Positions 8,277 through 17,879 are shown, numbered from the stretch's first letter. The stretch is 64,000 bases of DNA from Phycisphaerae bacterium (GCA_028714855.1 JAQTLP010000001.1:1-64000), one strand, 5' to 3'. Notes: a model not told the origin generated them from the letters alone. Numbers and translations are program-made.

Positions 8277-9439
8277 ATCGCTTTTTCCTTCAGCAGTTTT
8301 CGATAGACGGATTCGATGGTGTTGACCATAGTGTTTGGAGCGAATTTTTCTTTTACGGATTCGCGGCCGGCTTTGCCGAGCGAGTCTCTCAGATTTTTAT
8401 CTTTTATCAATTCCGCACAGGCGTTTGTTAATTGCTCGACATTTTTCGGTTCGATGAGGCGGCCTGTGTTTTCATTCACGACTTCGCGAGCGCCGTCGAC
8501 GTCGAAAGAGACGGCGGGTTTGCCTGAAGCAAGCGCCTGAGGCAGCGTGCGGGCAAGGCCTTCCCGCAGAGAGCAGTGGACGAGGATATCCGAGGAGGCG
8601 ATGGCGAGGGGGATTTGGTGCGGGGGGAGAAGGCCTGTGAATTTGATTTTTTCAGAAAGGCCTAACTGGCGAACTTGTTCTTTGTAGCGTTCTGACAGGT
8701 TGCCGTCGCCGACGAAGAGCCAGACGGCGTTTTTGTATTTTTGCGAGAGGGTTTTAGCTGATTCGATAATATAGTCGTGGCCTTTGAGCATAAACAGTCG
8801 CGCGATGGTGACAAGGACGACGGCATCTTCGGCGATACCGTATTTAAGGCGGAATACTCTTCTGAGTTTTTCAGAGACTGGCTGGAGGAAATCGTCCTCT
8901 TCGATAGCTGAATAGGCAGTGGTAAACTGTTCGGGTCGGCCGATGCCAGCGGCGAAGGCCTGCGCGGTCATCGCGTTGGCGACGCTGATGAAGAAATCGG
9001 TGCGTTTGGCGGCTGATTTTTCGACGGCGATGTAGAATTTATTTATCAGATCATTTTGATACGGGTGAAAAGCGAGGCCGTGGATTGTGTGGACGATTTT
9101 CGTATTGCGTAAGCGGTGCGCTGCGAAGCGGCCGAGGATACCTGCCTTGGCGGAGTGGGTGTGGACGATATCGGGCTGGATTTCTTTCAGGAGTTTTTTT
9201 ATAGCCATATAGGCAGGGACATCGTGAAACGGGTTAATCTGGCGGCGCAACGAATCTATCACGATTGTTTTATAGCTTTGGTTTCTGGTTTGTTCGAAGA
9301 GCTCGCCTTCAGGGCCCAAAGCAGGGCCTGTGATTAGGGTGACATCATGGCCACGCTGGGCGAGCAGCTTGCAGGTAATCAGCGTATTTTCCTGCGCGCC
9401 ACCTAATATGAGCCTTGTGATTATATGAACTATCTTCAT
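8273..9439 (-). CDS. Glycosyltransferase family 4
   Basis: A 388-residue GT-B fold enzyme that transfers a sugar from a nucleotide donor, probably in the cytoplasm for envelope polysaccharide or glycolipid. The N-terminal acceptor half begins [32 protein letters not shown] is typical of GT4. The C-terminal donor half has [17 protein letters not shown] and the EX7E motif ([17 protein letters not shown]). The sequence is complete with no sign of damage. It lies directly after truA. Specific sugar substrates cannot be read from sequence. Confidence 0.88.
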   Translation of the reverse strand: MKIVHIITRLILGGAQENTLITCKLLAQRGHDVTLITGPALGPEGELFEQTRNQSYKTIVIDSLRRQINPFHDVPAYMAIKKLLKEIQPDIVHTHSAKAGILGRFAAHRLRNTKIVHTIHGLAFHPYQNDLINKFYIAVEKSAAKRTDFFISVANAMTAQAFAAGIGRPEQFTTAYSAIEEDDFLQPVSEKLRRVFRLKYGIAEDAVVLVTIARLFMLKGHDYIIESAKTLSQKYKNAVWLFVGDGNLSERYKEQVRQLGLSEKIKFTGLLPPHQIPLAIASSDILVHCSLREGLARTLPQALASGKPAVSFDVDGAREVVNENTGRLIEPKNVEQLTNACAELIKDKNLRDSLGKAGRESVKEKFAPNTMVNTIESVYRKLLKEKAI

Positions 9440-10180
9440 TTAGTATTTAATCCACATAAGGCATAAGCCGCTGGCCGGGGCGAGGGGTCCGGCGGCCTTG
9501 CGGTCTTTCGCGTCGAGAATTTCGGTTATTTTTTCAGGTTTCCATTTGCCCCTGCCTACTTCGACGAGGGTGCCGACGATATTTCTGACCATATTATACA
9601 GAAATCTATCGGCTTCGATATCTATATAAACCCATTTGTCTTCCTGCGCAACCTCGCATCGCATTACGGTGCGAACGGAGTTGTCGCGCTTGTCGGCGGC
9701 GGAGGCGAAGGATTTGAAGTCTTTTGTGCCGAGCAGCATTTTAGCGGCGGCATCCATCGCGGCAATATCGAGAGGGTTGGGCCTGTGCCAGCAATTGCGG
9801 GTTTTAAGGACGTTTCGGTTTTTGCCGGTAAAGATTGTATAGCGGTACAGCTTGCACTTAGCTGAGCCGGAGGCGTCAAAATCCTTGTCGACTTCAACGG
9901 CTTCGGTAACGACGATATCCCGCGGGAGGCGGTGATTGAGCGCATTGACGAAATTTCCGGTCGGTATGGGCGAATCGATGAGGAAATTAGCAACCTGTCC
10001 GAGCGCGCTGACGCCTGCATCAGTTCTGCTGCAGCCATTTATTTTTATGAATGTGCCGGTCAAATCGCCGAGCGATTGCTGGAGCAGACCCTGGATGGTG
10101 TTTTTGCCCGGCTGATTCTGCCAACCGGAATAATTGAGACCATCGTAGCTTAGAGTCAGTTTTATATTGCGAGGCGCCAT
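9440..10180 (-). CDS. truA: tRNA pseudouridine synthase A
   Basis: Makes pseudouridine at positions 38-40 of the tRNA anticodon arm. The catalytic aspartate lies in CSRTDAGVSALGQ; LSYDGLNYSGWQ at the N-terminus and the FLYNMVRNIVGTLVEVGRGK signature are both intact. At 246 residues it has usual length. Its stop is immediately followed by the glycosyltransferase start, and asd ends 9 bases upstream, so the four minus-strand genes look like one transcript. Confidence 0.95.
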   Translation of the reverse strand: MAPRNIKLTLSYDGLNYSGWQNQPGKNTIQGLLQQSLGDLTGTFIKINGCSRTDAGVSALGQVANFLIDSPIPTGNFVNALNHRLPRDIVVTEAVEVDKDFDASGSAKCKLYRYTIFTGKNRNVLKTRNCWHRPNPLDIAAMDAAAKMLLGTKDFKSFASAADKRDNSVRTVMRCEVAQEDKWVYIDIEADRFLYNMVRNIVGTLVEVGRGKWKPEKITEILDAKDRKAAGPLAPASGLCLMWIKY

Positions 10181-10189
10181 CGCAGATGA

Positions 10190-11191
10190 TTATAGCAATT
10201 TTTCGGCGATTTGGACAGCGTTCAGGGCAGCCCCTTTTCGGAGCTGGTCGCCTGCGACCCAGAGATTAATGCCGCGGTTTTCAGGAATGGATTCATCCTG
10301 ACGGATTCGGCCGACGAAGATATTGTCCTTGTCGGTGGCGTCGATTGGCATCGGGAAGCGGTTGTTTTTGCGGTCGTCCAATACCGAGACGCCCGGCGCG
10401 GTGCTCAGGAGATCCCTGACCTGGTCGGGGGTTATGGGGTCAGTAAATTCAAGATTGATGCTCTCGCAATGGGCTCGCAAGACCGGGATTCGAACGCAGG
10501 TGCAGGTGATGGCGATGTCGGGGCAGTCGAATATTTTCCTGGTCTCATTGACCATTTTCATTTCTTCCTGATTGTAGCCGTTGGGCTCGAGAGAGGAATT
10601 ATGGCTAAAGCAGTTGAACGCTATCTGGTACGGGAAAATCTTCATGGTCGGCGGTTTGCCGGCGAGAATTTCGCGAGACTGGTTTTCCAATTCGAGCATC
10701 GCCGACATACCCGCTCCGCTGGCAGCCTGGTAGGTGCTGACGACCATTCTTTTGACGGGGTTTGCCTTGTGCAACGGCCAGACGGGGACTATTCCGATGA
10801 TGGTCGAGCAGTTCGGATTAGCGATGATGCCCTTATGCTCAGCGATTTTCTGCGGGTTGATTTCGGGTACGACCAGAGGGACGTCTGGGTCCATTCTGAA
10901 GGCGGAGGAGTTATCGACAACGACTGCGCCAGCCCGGGCGGCTATTGGGGCGAATTCTTTGCTTCTGTCTCCGCCGGCACTGAACAGAGCGATATCGATA
11001 CGGTCGAAGCTGTTTTTGGTCATTTCCTCGACGACGTATTCTTTGCCTTTGAATTCGATTTTTTTGCCTGCCGAGCGGCTGCTTGCGAGGACTTTCAGAG
11101 AGGTAAAGGGGAAATTCCGCTGTTCGAGGATTTTCAGGAATTCCTGTCCGACAGCGCCAGTCACTCCGGCAATAGCTACATTACAAGCCAT
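10190..11191 (-). CDS. asd: Aspartate-semialdehyde dehydrogenase
   Basis: NADPH-dependent reduction of aspartyl phosphate to aspartate semialdehyde, the branch point to lysine/diaminopimelate, threonine and methionine. The nucleotide-binding GVTGAVGQEF is at the N-terminus, the active-site cysteine lies in NPNCSTI, and AASGAGMSA and the RIPVLRAHCESINLEF region are typical. The protein has 333 residues. AGGAG precedes the ATG, and a well-formed promoter lies about 90 bases upstream. Confidence 0.96.
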   Translation of the reverse strand: MACNVAIAGVTGAVGQEFLKILEQRNFPFTSLKVLASSRSAGKKIEFKGKEYVVEEMTKNSFDRIDIALFSAGGDRSKEFAPIAARAGAVVVDNSSAFRMDPDVPLVVPEINPQKIAEHKGIIANPNCSTIIGIVPVWPLHKANPVKRMVVSTYQAASGAGMSAMLELENQSREILAGKPPTMKIFPYQIAFNCFSHNSSLEPNGYNQEEMKMVNETRKIFDCPDIAITCTCVRIPVLRAHCESINLEFTDPITPDQVRDLLSTAPGVSVLDDRKNNRFPMPIDATDKDNIFVGRIRQDESIPENRGINLWVAGDQLRKGAALNAVQIAEKLL

Positions 11192-11280
11192 GTTTTCAGA
11201 CTCCTATTTCGCACACATAATAAGGGGCAGCCAAGGTAAACGACTGCCCGTTAAAGCCACAAATTAGTGAATAAAGCGGG

Positions 11281-11309
11281 ATTATAGCACTTTTACTGCT
11301 ATGAAGCAA
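11281..11309 (-). promoter_or_regulatory. promoter for asd operon
   Basis: On the minus strand TTGCTT, a 17-base spacer and TATAAT precede the asd gene by about 90 bases. A 6-bp hairpin (GGGCAG/CTGCCC) lies in the predicted leader. Confidence 0.6.
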
Positions 11310-11342
11310 TAGCCGGAGGCTAATATAAGGTATTTATTTTGC

Positions 11343-12278
11343 TTATTGCGCTGCCGGGTCATCGGCGGTTTTTTGCCAGATTTCGGCCATTACGGAGGCG
11401 GTAATAATACAGATAAAGACAAAAATGGCGGCGGGTATCGCCACTTTTTCATTGAAATGTTTGAGCGCCAGGGCCGAGCCCAAGCCGGCGTTTTGCATAC
11501 CGATTTCGATGGATAGCGTTCGTTTTCTGTTTTTATTCATACGAAAGACGGCGCCCACCCCGTAACCAGTGAGCATTCCGTACACGTTCAGTATTATTGC
11601 TGCTGCGAGAATCAGGCCTGTTACCTTCGGCAGGTAGTCTCTATTTAAGGCGATGACGAGCGAGCAGATAAATATTATGAAGGTTACCGATATGGCGGGG
11701 AAGACCGGCAGGAGCTTTTCCATTTTTTCTTTTAGAAAATGTCTGACGCCGAAGCCGACAAACAAGGGCAGAATAACCATGTAAATCACGTTGAGAACCA
11801 TATCCAGAAAAGGGACGGGCACTTGTGAGCGGGCCAAAAGAAAAGTCAGGCCCGGCGTTAATAAAGGACAGAGCAAAGTGGATACGGTTGTCAGCGAGAC
11901 CGAATAGGCAACATCCGCCTTGGCGATGTAGCTCATAACGTTGCTTGACATTGCACCTGGGGCTGAGCCGGTAAGGACTAAGCCGACCGCAATTTCGGGC
12001 GGGAAGGCGAAAATTTTGGCGAGGACGAAAGCGCCTAAGGGCATAATAGTAAACTGCGCGCAGGTGCCGATGAGGACGATGAGCGGTCTTTTGGCTATTC
12101 GCTTGAAATCCTCAAGCTGCAGCACGGCGCCGATTCCGAACATTGTCAGGGCAAAAAAGTGGTTGTTATAGCTTTTTAAAGCAATGAAAGGCGCAGGGAA
12201 GAAGTAGGCTACTGCTCCAAACAAAATGACCCAAGCAGCGAAATACTTTGTATAAAAAGACAAAATCCTGGCGAACAT
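11343..12278 (-). CDS. Bile acid:sodium symporter (BASS) family transporter
   Basis: Integral membrane protein of 311 residues with about nine to ten hydrophobic segments. The two crossover regions that mark this family are visible: TGSAPGAMSSNVMSYIAKAD in the first half and SIEIGMQNAGLG in the second. Bacterial members carry small organic acids (for example ketopantoate) or sterol-like anions with sodium, so the bile-acid name is only a family label. No biosynthetic neighbour indicates the substrate. Confidence 0.85.
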   Translation of the reverse strand: MFARILSFYTKYFAAWVILFGAVAYFFPAPFIALKSYNNHFFALTMFGIGAVLQLEDFKRIAKRPLIVLIGTCAQFTIMPLGAFVLAKIFAFPPEIAVGLVLTGSAPGAMSSNVMSYIAKADVAYSVSLTTVSTLLCPLLTPGLTFLLARSQVPVPFLDMVLNVIYMVILPLFVGFGVRHFLKEKMEKLLPVFPAISVTFIIFICSLVIALNRDYLPKVTGLILAAAIILNVYGMLTGYGVGAVFRMNKNRKRTLSIEIGMQNAGLGSALALKHFNEKVAIPAAIFVFICIITASVMAEIWQKTADDPAAQ

Positions 12279-12340
12279 AACCTATGAGTTTAACGCTGCA
12301 TTTTCGGCGTGGCAATATATTTATATTCTTTAAAACAAAA

Positions 12341-12369
12341 GCCCCGCACGGGAGCGGGGCTTTTTGTGT
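12341..12369. terminator. bidirectional Rho-independent terminator
   Basis: GCCCCGC (12341-12347), loop ACGGGA, GCGGGGC (12354-12360) is followed by TTTTTGTGTTT on the plus strand and by TTTTGTTTT on the minus strand. It sits just past the htrA stop and most likely ends that minus-strand transcript. Confidence 0.85.
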
Positions 12370-12394
12370 TTAAGGGAAAACTTACAAGAGCAAC

Positions 12395-13900
12395 TTACTG
12401 TTTTTCTTTGGGCAGTTTAAGCACAACGAACATTGTGGCTTGTCCCTGTCTTATCCGGAGAAGGACGGCGTCTTCTTTAGCGGCATCTTCTATTGCCTGC
12501 TTGAAGGATTTCGTGTCTTCAACGGGCTTTTTGTTGACTTCCATAATAAGCGCTCCGGTCGAGATGCCGGCAAGTTGAGCGATTGACCCTGATTCGACCT
12601 GCGTGACAATAACTCCAGTGAGGCTTTCGTAGCCGTATTGCTTTGCCAAATCATCGGTAAGGTCCTGGACGGCAAGACCTAATTTTTCAAGAGTTTCCGA
12701 GCCGCCTTTTGCGTCTTGTCCCTTTGCCGGACGTTCGCCGAGTTTGGCAGTCAGAGTTTCTTTCTTTCCGTCCCGCAGTATGGTTAATTCCACATCAGTG
12801 TCTGGTTTTATCGCTGAGACTCGGCCCTGCAATTCTCTTGCTGATTCGACGGGTTTGCCGTTAAGCTCGGTAATGACATCGCCTGGCTTTAGTCCGGCTT
12901 TTTCGGCAGCGGAATCCTTTGAAACCTCCGGAACGAGCACACCTTTGGTGTCTTTTTTCAGGTCGAAGAAGGGAGCGTTTTCGGCAGTCAGGTCCTGGAT
13001 GCTGACGCCAAGGAAGCCGCGGGCGACTTTGCCGGTTTCAACGAGCTGTTTATAAATGGATTTAGCCATATTGATAGGGATGGCAAAACCGATACCCACG
13101 TTGCCTGCCCAGTAGCTGCGGCCGCCCGGGCTGATTATAGCGGTATTAATTCCTACTACCTTTCCATCAAGATTGAGCAGAGGTCCGCCGGAGTTTCCCG
13201 GGTTTATGGCGGCGTCGGTCTGGATGTAATCTTCATACTCGGCGAGACGGAAGCCGCTTCTGCCTTTAGCGCTAACGATGCCTGCGGTTACGGTATGCGA
13301 TAGTCCAAAAGGATTTCCGATAGCGAGGACCCATTCGCCGACTTCAAGCTTGTCGGAGTCGGCCATTTCGAGAAACGGCAGGTCATTGCCGTCGATTTTT
13401 ATGACAGCGACATCTGAATCTGGATCTGTTCCAATAACTTTCGCCTCGACCTCCTGGTTGTTTCCCTGTTTGACCATAACTTTTTCGGCTTCTCCGACGA
13501 GGTGATTGTTTGTCAGTATGTAGCCGTCAGAGGAGACAATAAAACCTGAGCCCTGTGCCATTTGTTGGAATTTTCGCGTTTGAGGGGCCTGGGGGGCGCG
13601 TTGGCGCTGGCGGGGTGATGGACGGCCGAAGAAACGTTCAAACAAGTCGTCATCAAAGGGGTCGCTGAATTGCCAGTCCGGCATTTGCTGTGTGATGGTT
13701 TGGCTGGCTTTTATTCCGACGACGGCTGGCGAGGTCTTTTCGGAGATTTTAGCGAAGGCCTTACCCATCTGGCGCAGGGTATCGATGCTGTTTGGGTCCT
13801 GAGCAGAAGCCGAGAGCGGAACGAGGAGTAAAAGCATAAGAGAAGCTGAAATTAGATAGAGTGACAAAGCTTTGTTCTGCTCGAGATTAATCGTTTTCAT
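12395..13900 (-). CDS. HtrA/DegP-type periplasmic serine protease
   Basis: Periplasmic quality-control protease of 501 residues. A signal peptide (residues 1 to about 34, core LISASLMLLLLVPLSASA) is followed by the trypsin-like domain with the catalytic His in LTNNHLVG, Asp in DPDSDVAVIK and Ser in NPGNSGGPLL, then two PDZ domains (VARGFLGVSIQDLT onward and the C-terminal GVIVTQVESGSIAQLAG). All catalytic residues are present. ATG at 13900 is chosen over an upstream in-frame start because GGGAGACC precedes it and the signal peptide starts there. It is a single-gene transcript with its own terminator. Confidence 0.94.
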   Translation of the reverse strand: MKTINLEQNKALSLYLISASLMLLLLVPLSASAQDPNSIDTLRQMGKAFAKISEKTSPAVVGIKASQTITQQMPDWQFSDPFDDDLFERFFGRPSPRQRQRAPQAPQTRKFQQMAQGSGFIVSSDGYILTNNHLVGEAEKVMVKQGNNQEVEAKVIGTDPDSDVAVIKIDGNDLPFLEMADSDKLEVGEWVLAIGNPFGLSHTVTAGIVSAKGRSGFRLAEYEDYIQTDAAINPGNSGGPLLNLDGKVVGINTAIISPGGRSYWAGNVGIGFAIPINMAKSIYKQLVETGKVARGFLGVSIQDLTAENAPFFDLKKDTKGVLVPEVSKDSAAEKAGLKPGDVITELNGKPVESARELQGRVSAIKPDTDVELTILRDGKKETLTAKLGERPAKGQDAKGGSETLEKLGLAVQDLTDDLAKQYGYESLTGVIVTQVESGSIAQLAGISTGALIMEVNKKPVEDTKSFKQAIEDAAKEDAVLLRIRQGQATMFVVLKLPKEKQ

Positions 13901-14043
13901 ATTGGTCTCCCGACATTCTAAATATTTTGACATTTCACCATAAACAGTAATTTAGACGGATATAGCCTATACGGTTTTACTGCCGTACAGGTTCGCGCCG
14001 GTGATTTTTCGCCTAACTATTGATGGTTAAATCGGTTATGGCG

Positions 14044-15132
14044 TTAGCCAAGCTCTTCGTCAATCCAGCCGACCAATTCTTTAACATCGTCGAGGGTAAT
14101 ATCACCCATATGTGCGATTCTGAAGGTCTTTTCCTTGAGGTCGCCGTAGCCGTTTCCGAAGGCGGTATTATGCTTTTTCTGGACGGCACTTATAATATCA
14201 GCCACAACGATTCCTTTGGTATTTTTTACCGTTGTGAGGGTGTTAGATGCGTATTCTTCCTCGCAGAAAAGGGCGAAATTTTTCTTTGCCCAGCTTCTGG
14301 TGAAGTCACCCATTTCTTTGTGCCTTTTCCATACATTTTCCATACCTTCGGCGAGCAGCTTTTCGCACTGATAGTTCAGGGCCATAATATGCGGGATAGC
14401 CGGGGTGGTAGGGGTCTGATTTTTTTCAGCCGACTTTGCAAAGCTCTGGAAGTCGAAGTAATACCCTCTTTGAGGGACTTTCTTGCTTTTTTCCAGCGCC
14501 CGATTACTGACGACTGCCACAGCAAGTCCCGGCGGAATGGCAAAGGCTTTCTGGACCGATGCGAAGGCCACGTCCCAGCCGAGCTCATCGAAATGTAAAG
14601 GCAGGCCTACCATCGCGCTGACGGCGTCCACAAATACGAGGACATCCGGATATTTTTCCTTCATCATTTTGCTGACTTCATAAAGGGGATTCATCAGACC
14701 CGTGCTTGTTTCGTTATACATAAGGGTAACGGCGGCGTATTTTCCGGTCGCCAGTTTCTCATCAATCATTTCCGGCGTGACGGGTTTTCCCCACTCGACC
14801 TTTATTTCATCGGCTTTTCTGCCGCAGCTTCTAACTACATCGGCCCATTTATCGCTGAATGCGCCGCAGCAGGAGCACAGGACGGTCTCGTTAAAATCCA
14901 CGCAGTTGCGGATGGACGCCTCCCAAATACCGGAAGCGGAAGACGTGGACAGGAAGATATTCTGTTTAGTGAAGAGGATTTTTTTGAGCATATCGACCGT
15001 GCCGGAATGCAGCTGGGCGTATTCTTTGCCACGGTGGCCCAGTGTCGGGCGGGCTAGCTGCTGCAAAACATCGTCATTGACTTTTACGGGGCCTGGTATG
15101 AACAATCTCGGCGGGTTTTTCCAATCTACCAT
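14044..15132 (-). CDS. Class V aminotransferase (serine-pyruvate/alanine-glyoxylate type)
   Basis: A 362-residue PLP enzyme of fold type I. The PLP lysine is K195 in ASVQKAF, the ring-stacking aspartate is in FVDAVSA, and LFIPGPVKV at the N-terminus is the usual opening. Relatives act as alanine-glyoxylate or serine-pyruvate aminotransferases or as phosphoserine aminotransferase. It lies 23 bases after the DUF1015 gene and shares its promoter. That pairing recurs in other bacteria near serine-biosynthesis genes, so a role in serine metabolism is a fair guess but is not shown by the sequence. Confidence 0.85.
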   Translation of the reverse strand: MVDWKNPPRLFIPGPVKVNDDVLQQLARPTLGHRGKEYAQLHSGTVDMLKKILFTKQNIFLSTSSASGIWEASIRNCVDFNETVLCSCCGAFSDKWADVVRSCGRKADEIKVEWGKPVTPEMIDEKLATGKYAAVTLMYNETSTGLMNPLYEVSKMMKEKYPDVLVFVDAVSAMVGLPLHFDELGWDVAFASVQKAFAIPPGLAVAVVSNRALEKSKKVPQRGYYFDFQSFAKSAEKNQTPTTPAIPHIMALNYQCEKLLAEGMENVWKRHKEMGDFTRSWAKKNFALFCEEEYASNTLTTVKNTKGIVVADIISAVQKKHNTAFGNGYGDLKEKTFRIAHMGDITLDDVKELVGWIDEELG

Positions 15133-15155
15133 AAACTTCTCCTATAGAAAGAGGG

Positions 15156-16475
15156 TTATAATTTGTTAATAGTCAAACCTGAAAAGATTTTCGGATAAAA
15201 ATAGGTTGATTTCTGGGGCATTTTTTCACCGGCGGCGGTAACCAGTTTTATCTGCTGCATTTTTACCGGGTTTGTAAAGAAGGCCGCCTGTTTCTGCCCC
15301 GAATCAACTTTGGCGATTGATTCGTCAATCGCGGTATCAGTGTCTTTTATATATTCTAACCGGGAGCCATCCGCAAGCTGTTTTTCGCCGATGCCTAATA
15401 ATTTTTCGAGTATGAGCTTGTGCAGCACGGAAACATCGAGCGACCTCCAGTGGACGCTCATATTCGGCGCAACCGAGTCCATTGCCTGTTTATTTTTCAG
15501 GACTGCCACGCGGAAGGCGCCTCCGGCGTAAATTCCGAAAGCGGTCTTGTCGTTGTCGTATTCGGTCTTCATTTGCGCGAGCATTTTTTGTCTGGCGGCA
15601 GCCTTGTCGCCTGAGCGAGCGTCAAATTTATACTTGGTGATTTCGAAGTTTTCTTTGAGCGAGGCAATTAACTTTACAGCGTCGAAATTTTCGAGATTGC
15701 TGACAATGCGGTGGGTGGCGAGGACGACCACGCCCTCGTTTTCGGTATTTGTGAATGCGAGCATCCGGTAAGCGGCCGCGGGGTTGGAAGATTCTTTGGA
15801 GTAGATAAGAGCCGTTTCGTAACGGTGATGGCCGTCGGCAATAATGCTGCTCTTATCGAGCATCATTTTAGTGATTGCGTCGATGTCTTTTTTGTCGGTT
15901 ACAGCAAAAATACGATGCCGGACGTCTTGCTCATCCAGGAAGTCTATAAGCGGTTTTTGGGCAGAGGCTTTTTCAATAATTTTGTCTGCGATTTTTTGTT
16001 TGTCTTCATAGAGCATAAAGGGCATGCCGAAGTCTGAGGCGGTAGCTCTTTTAAGACTAAGCCGGTCGGTTTTTGGCGCATTGAGAGTTTGTTCGTGCGG
16101 GTAAATGGAGCCTTTAGGGGCGAATTCCTCGAGGCGGGCCAAAGCGATGAAGCTGGGTCGGCTGTATTTGACGCCGGCGAGTTGGAAATCCTGAACGTAT
16201 GCGTAGATTGTCTCGGCCGGGTCCTGTTTCAGGGCACCTTTTTTTATCCAGTCGTTGAGGTAGTTTGCGGCCCTTGTGTATTGGTTGTTGTCGGCGTTAT
16301 CAGAAGGAGATGTTTTTCCTTTGATTATGCGCACGATATTGTATTCGCTTTTTTCATAGAGCGCCTGCTGCTGGGCAGGGCTTATGACATCATAGGGAGG
16401 GGAAATACAGCTACCCACATCGCCGACCGCTACCGCATCAAACCTGAACGCCTTGAACGGCTTGAGCTTCATCAT
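15156..16475 (-). CDS. DUF1015 family protein
   Basis: About 439 residues, soluble. It opens with KPFKAFRFDAVAVGDVGSCI and SPPYDVIS, the hallmark of DUF1015, and contains SIYPHEQT and ADGHHRYETALIY, also strongly conserved in that family. The biochemical function of the family is not firmly known. It heads a two-gene operon with a class V aminotransferase, suggesting a role in the same amino acid pathway. GTG (16478), ATG (16475) and ATG (16472) lie in a row; ATG 16475 is used here. Confidence 0.88.
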   Translation of the reverse strand: MMKLKPFKAFRFDAVAVGDVGSCISPPYDVISPAQQQALYEKSEYNIVRIIKGKTSPSDNADNNQYTRAANYLNDWIKKGALKQDPAETIYAYVQDFQLAGVKYSRPSFIALARLEEFAPKGSIYPHEQTLNAPKTDRLSLKRATASDFGMPFMLYEDKQKIADKIIEKASAQKPLIDFLDEQDVRHRIFAVTDKKDIDAITKMMLDKSSIIADGHHRYETALIYSKESSNPAAAYRMLAFTNTENEGVVVLATHRIVSNLENFDAVKLIASLKENFEITKYKFDARSGDKAAARQKMLAQMKTEYDNDKTAFGIYAGGAFRVAVLKNKQAMDSVAPNMSVHWRSLDVSVLHKLILEKLLGIGEKQLADGSRLEYIKDTDTAIDESIAKVDSGQKQAAFFTNPVKMQQIKLVTAAGEKMPQKSTYFYPKIFSGLTINKL

Positions 16476-16559
16476 CACCGCCTTCGAACCTCTAATTTAA
16501 TATTGGTATTGAATTCTGAATTTGTTTGTTTTGGTATCGTCAAAAGCTGTGAACGGGGA

Positions 16560-16588
16560 ATGATACCAAAGCATGGGCAATATGTCAA
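16560..16588 (-). promoter_or_regulatory. promoter for DUF1015-aminotransferase operon
   Basis: On the minus strand TTGACA, a 17-base spacer and TATCAT lie 85 bases before the DUF1015 start, a near-consensus sigma-70 promoter. The -10 end overlaps an inverted repeat, TTTGGTATC (16530-16538) with GATACCAAA (16562-16570), which could be an operator. Confidence 0.65.
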
Positions 16589-16589
16589 A

Positions 16590-17097
16590 TATGTTAAGGG
16601 CACAGAAAATGAGAATAAGAAACTGGGTGTGTTCTGTTGCGGTGATAATAGCGGTTTTATCAGCCGGCGGGGCTGGACAGATATAGATGTGGTTGGGACA
16701 GCGCTGAAATTCAGCTTTTGGGGTTTTTTCTGCCTGGTTTTGGTGTATGCCTCCGGCGTATGCGAATTTCACAGGTTGCTCGACTTTTTATGAAGCTTAC
16801 CGTGTTTTTAGGTAAAAAATGGGGATTTTTAAGAATAGGTTCCAAAAAGGTTAGAAAGCTTGCCATTTTGCTTGACAATTTAAGCGAGGCGGAGTAGGGT
16901 TTTAGGCCGTTAGGCAGGTTCGTTTTTTGGGCCGGCAAAGGAAGGAAGAGTGAGAGTGACGAGAAGAAGGATGGAGAGGGTGAATTCAGTACTCAAAGGA
17001 TGAGCGTTTCCCCCTTTATTTCCCGCAAAATCGACTGTCACTGCTGATCTATTTTATTAACGCATTAAGTTTATTTAACATTTTTGGAGGAGATGGG
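16590..17097. other. intergenic region without a gene
   Basis: Nothing coding is supported. A possible plus-strand promoter (TTGACA 16872-16877, 17-base spacer, TAGGGT 16895-16900) has a poor -10 box. The final part is purine-rich and leads into a strong ribosome binding site, TTTGGAGGAGATGGG, for the next gene. Confidence 0.5.
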
Positions 17098-17802
17098 ATG
17101 AAAAAGTTAATTACAATTTGTTTGGTAGTAATGATTTTAGGAGTTAGTGATGTTGCGCAAGCAGACTGGAGCGGCGCAGCTACGGTCAGGGACGAGACGT
17201 TCTATGTTGCCTCAACAGGTCTGACACTTGGTGGTTGGACAACTGTTTGGGAGGATGTATCTGGGTATGCAATAACAGATAATTTCCAGATCAACATGGA
17301 GTATCAGGCTGGTATACTCGATAGTGATATTGCCAATATCAACACCTACCTCTATCCGGCCAATGCGGCCTTCCCCGATAACCATACCGATGGTACCTGG
17401 ACGCTGAACTACAGCGACCCTGAATGTTACGTTTTCAATATCAATCTTGCAGGCGGACTGACTATTTATGAATACGACGGTCTGGCCGAAACTGTCGGCG
17501 GCTCTGATATCAAGTGGACTCTCACGGCGTGGCATCAGACGGTACTTGCCGGCGATATAGTTGGAAACGCACTTGTGGTAGTTCCCACAGGAACATACAG
17601 GCCGTTTATCAATGACCCGCCTGTGAATAATGTAGAAGTATTTGACGGCAATCTTGACTGTGAGGTTTTGGCGTACACTTTTACTGGCGATGCGAGCGGA
17701 ATTGGCAGCGGCAGCACGCTTGGTGTAGTGCTTGTCCCCGAGCCGGCGACGATTTGTCTGCTTGGGTTTGGCGCTTTGAGTCTGCTTCGCAGTAAACGGT
17801 AA
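17098..17802 (+). CDS. PEP-CTERM sorting-domain secreted protein
   Basis: A 234-residue exported protein of unknown function. Signal peptide at residues 1 to about 23 (LITICLVVMILGVSDVAQA), then a Trp- and Tyr-rich, beta-type body with few charges, then a C-terminal PEP-CTERM tail: VPEPAT, a short hydrophobic run (ICLLGFGALSLL) and RSKR. Such tails are cut and attached to the surface by an exosortase, usually in exopolysaccharide-producing bacteria. No exosortase is in the window. GGAGG precedes the ATG and a strong terminator follows, so it is expressed alone. Confidence 0.88.
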   Translation: MKKLITICLVVMILGVSDVAQADWSGAATVRDETFYVASTGLTLGGWTTVWEDVSGYAITDNFQINMEYQAGILDSDIANINTYLYPANAAFPDNHTDGTWTLNYSDPECYVFNINLAGGLTIYEYDGLAETVGGSDIKWTLTAWHQTVLAGDIVGNALVVVPTGTYRPFINDPPVNNVEVFDGNLDCEVLAYTFTGDASGIGSGSTLGVVLVPEPATICLLGFGALSLLRSKR

Positions 17803-17834
17803 ACAGAAGTTGATTTGCAAAAATATGTAGAATT

Positions 17835-17870
17835 AACGGCTGCGAGGATTTGTCCTCGCAGCCGTTTTTG
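17835..17870 (+). terminator. Rho-independent terminator
   Basis: A perfect 14-bp stem, AACGGCTGCGAGGA (17835-17848) with TCCTCGCAGCCGTT (17853-17866) and a TTTG loop, is followed by TTTG. It ends the PEP-CTERM transcript and could also serve the converging Fe-S operon. Confidence 0.92.
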
Positions 17871-17879
17871 TTGCGATAA

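Noticed and set aside
10211-11239. 342-codon plus-strand frame opposite asd
   Set aside because: It is the antisense of asd, which has all catalytic motifs on the minus strand.
16497-16772. 91-codon minus-strand open frame before the DUF1015 gene
   Set aside because: It covers the near-consensus promoter of that gene, starts at a GTG without a ribosome binding site and matches no family.
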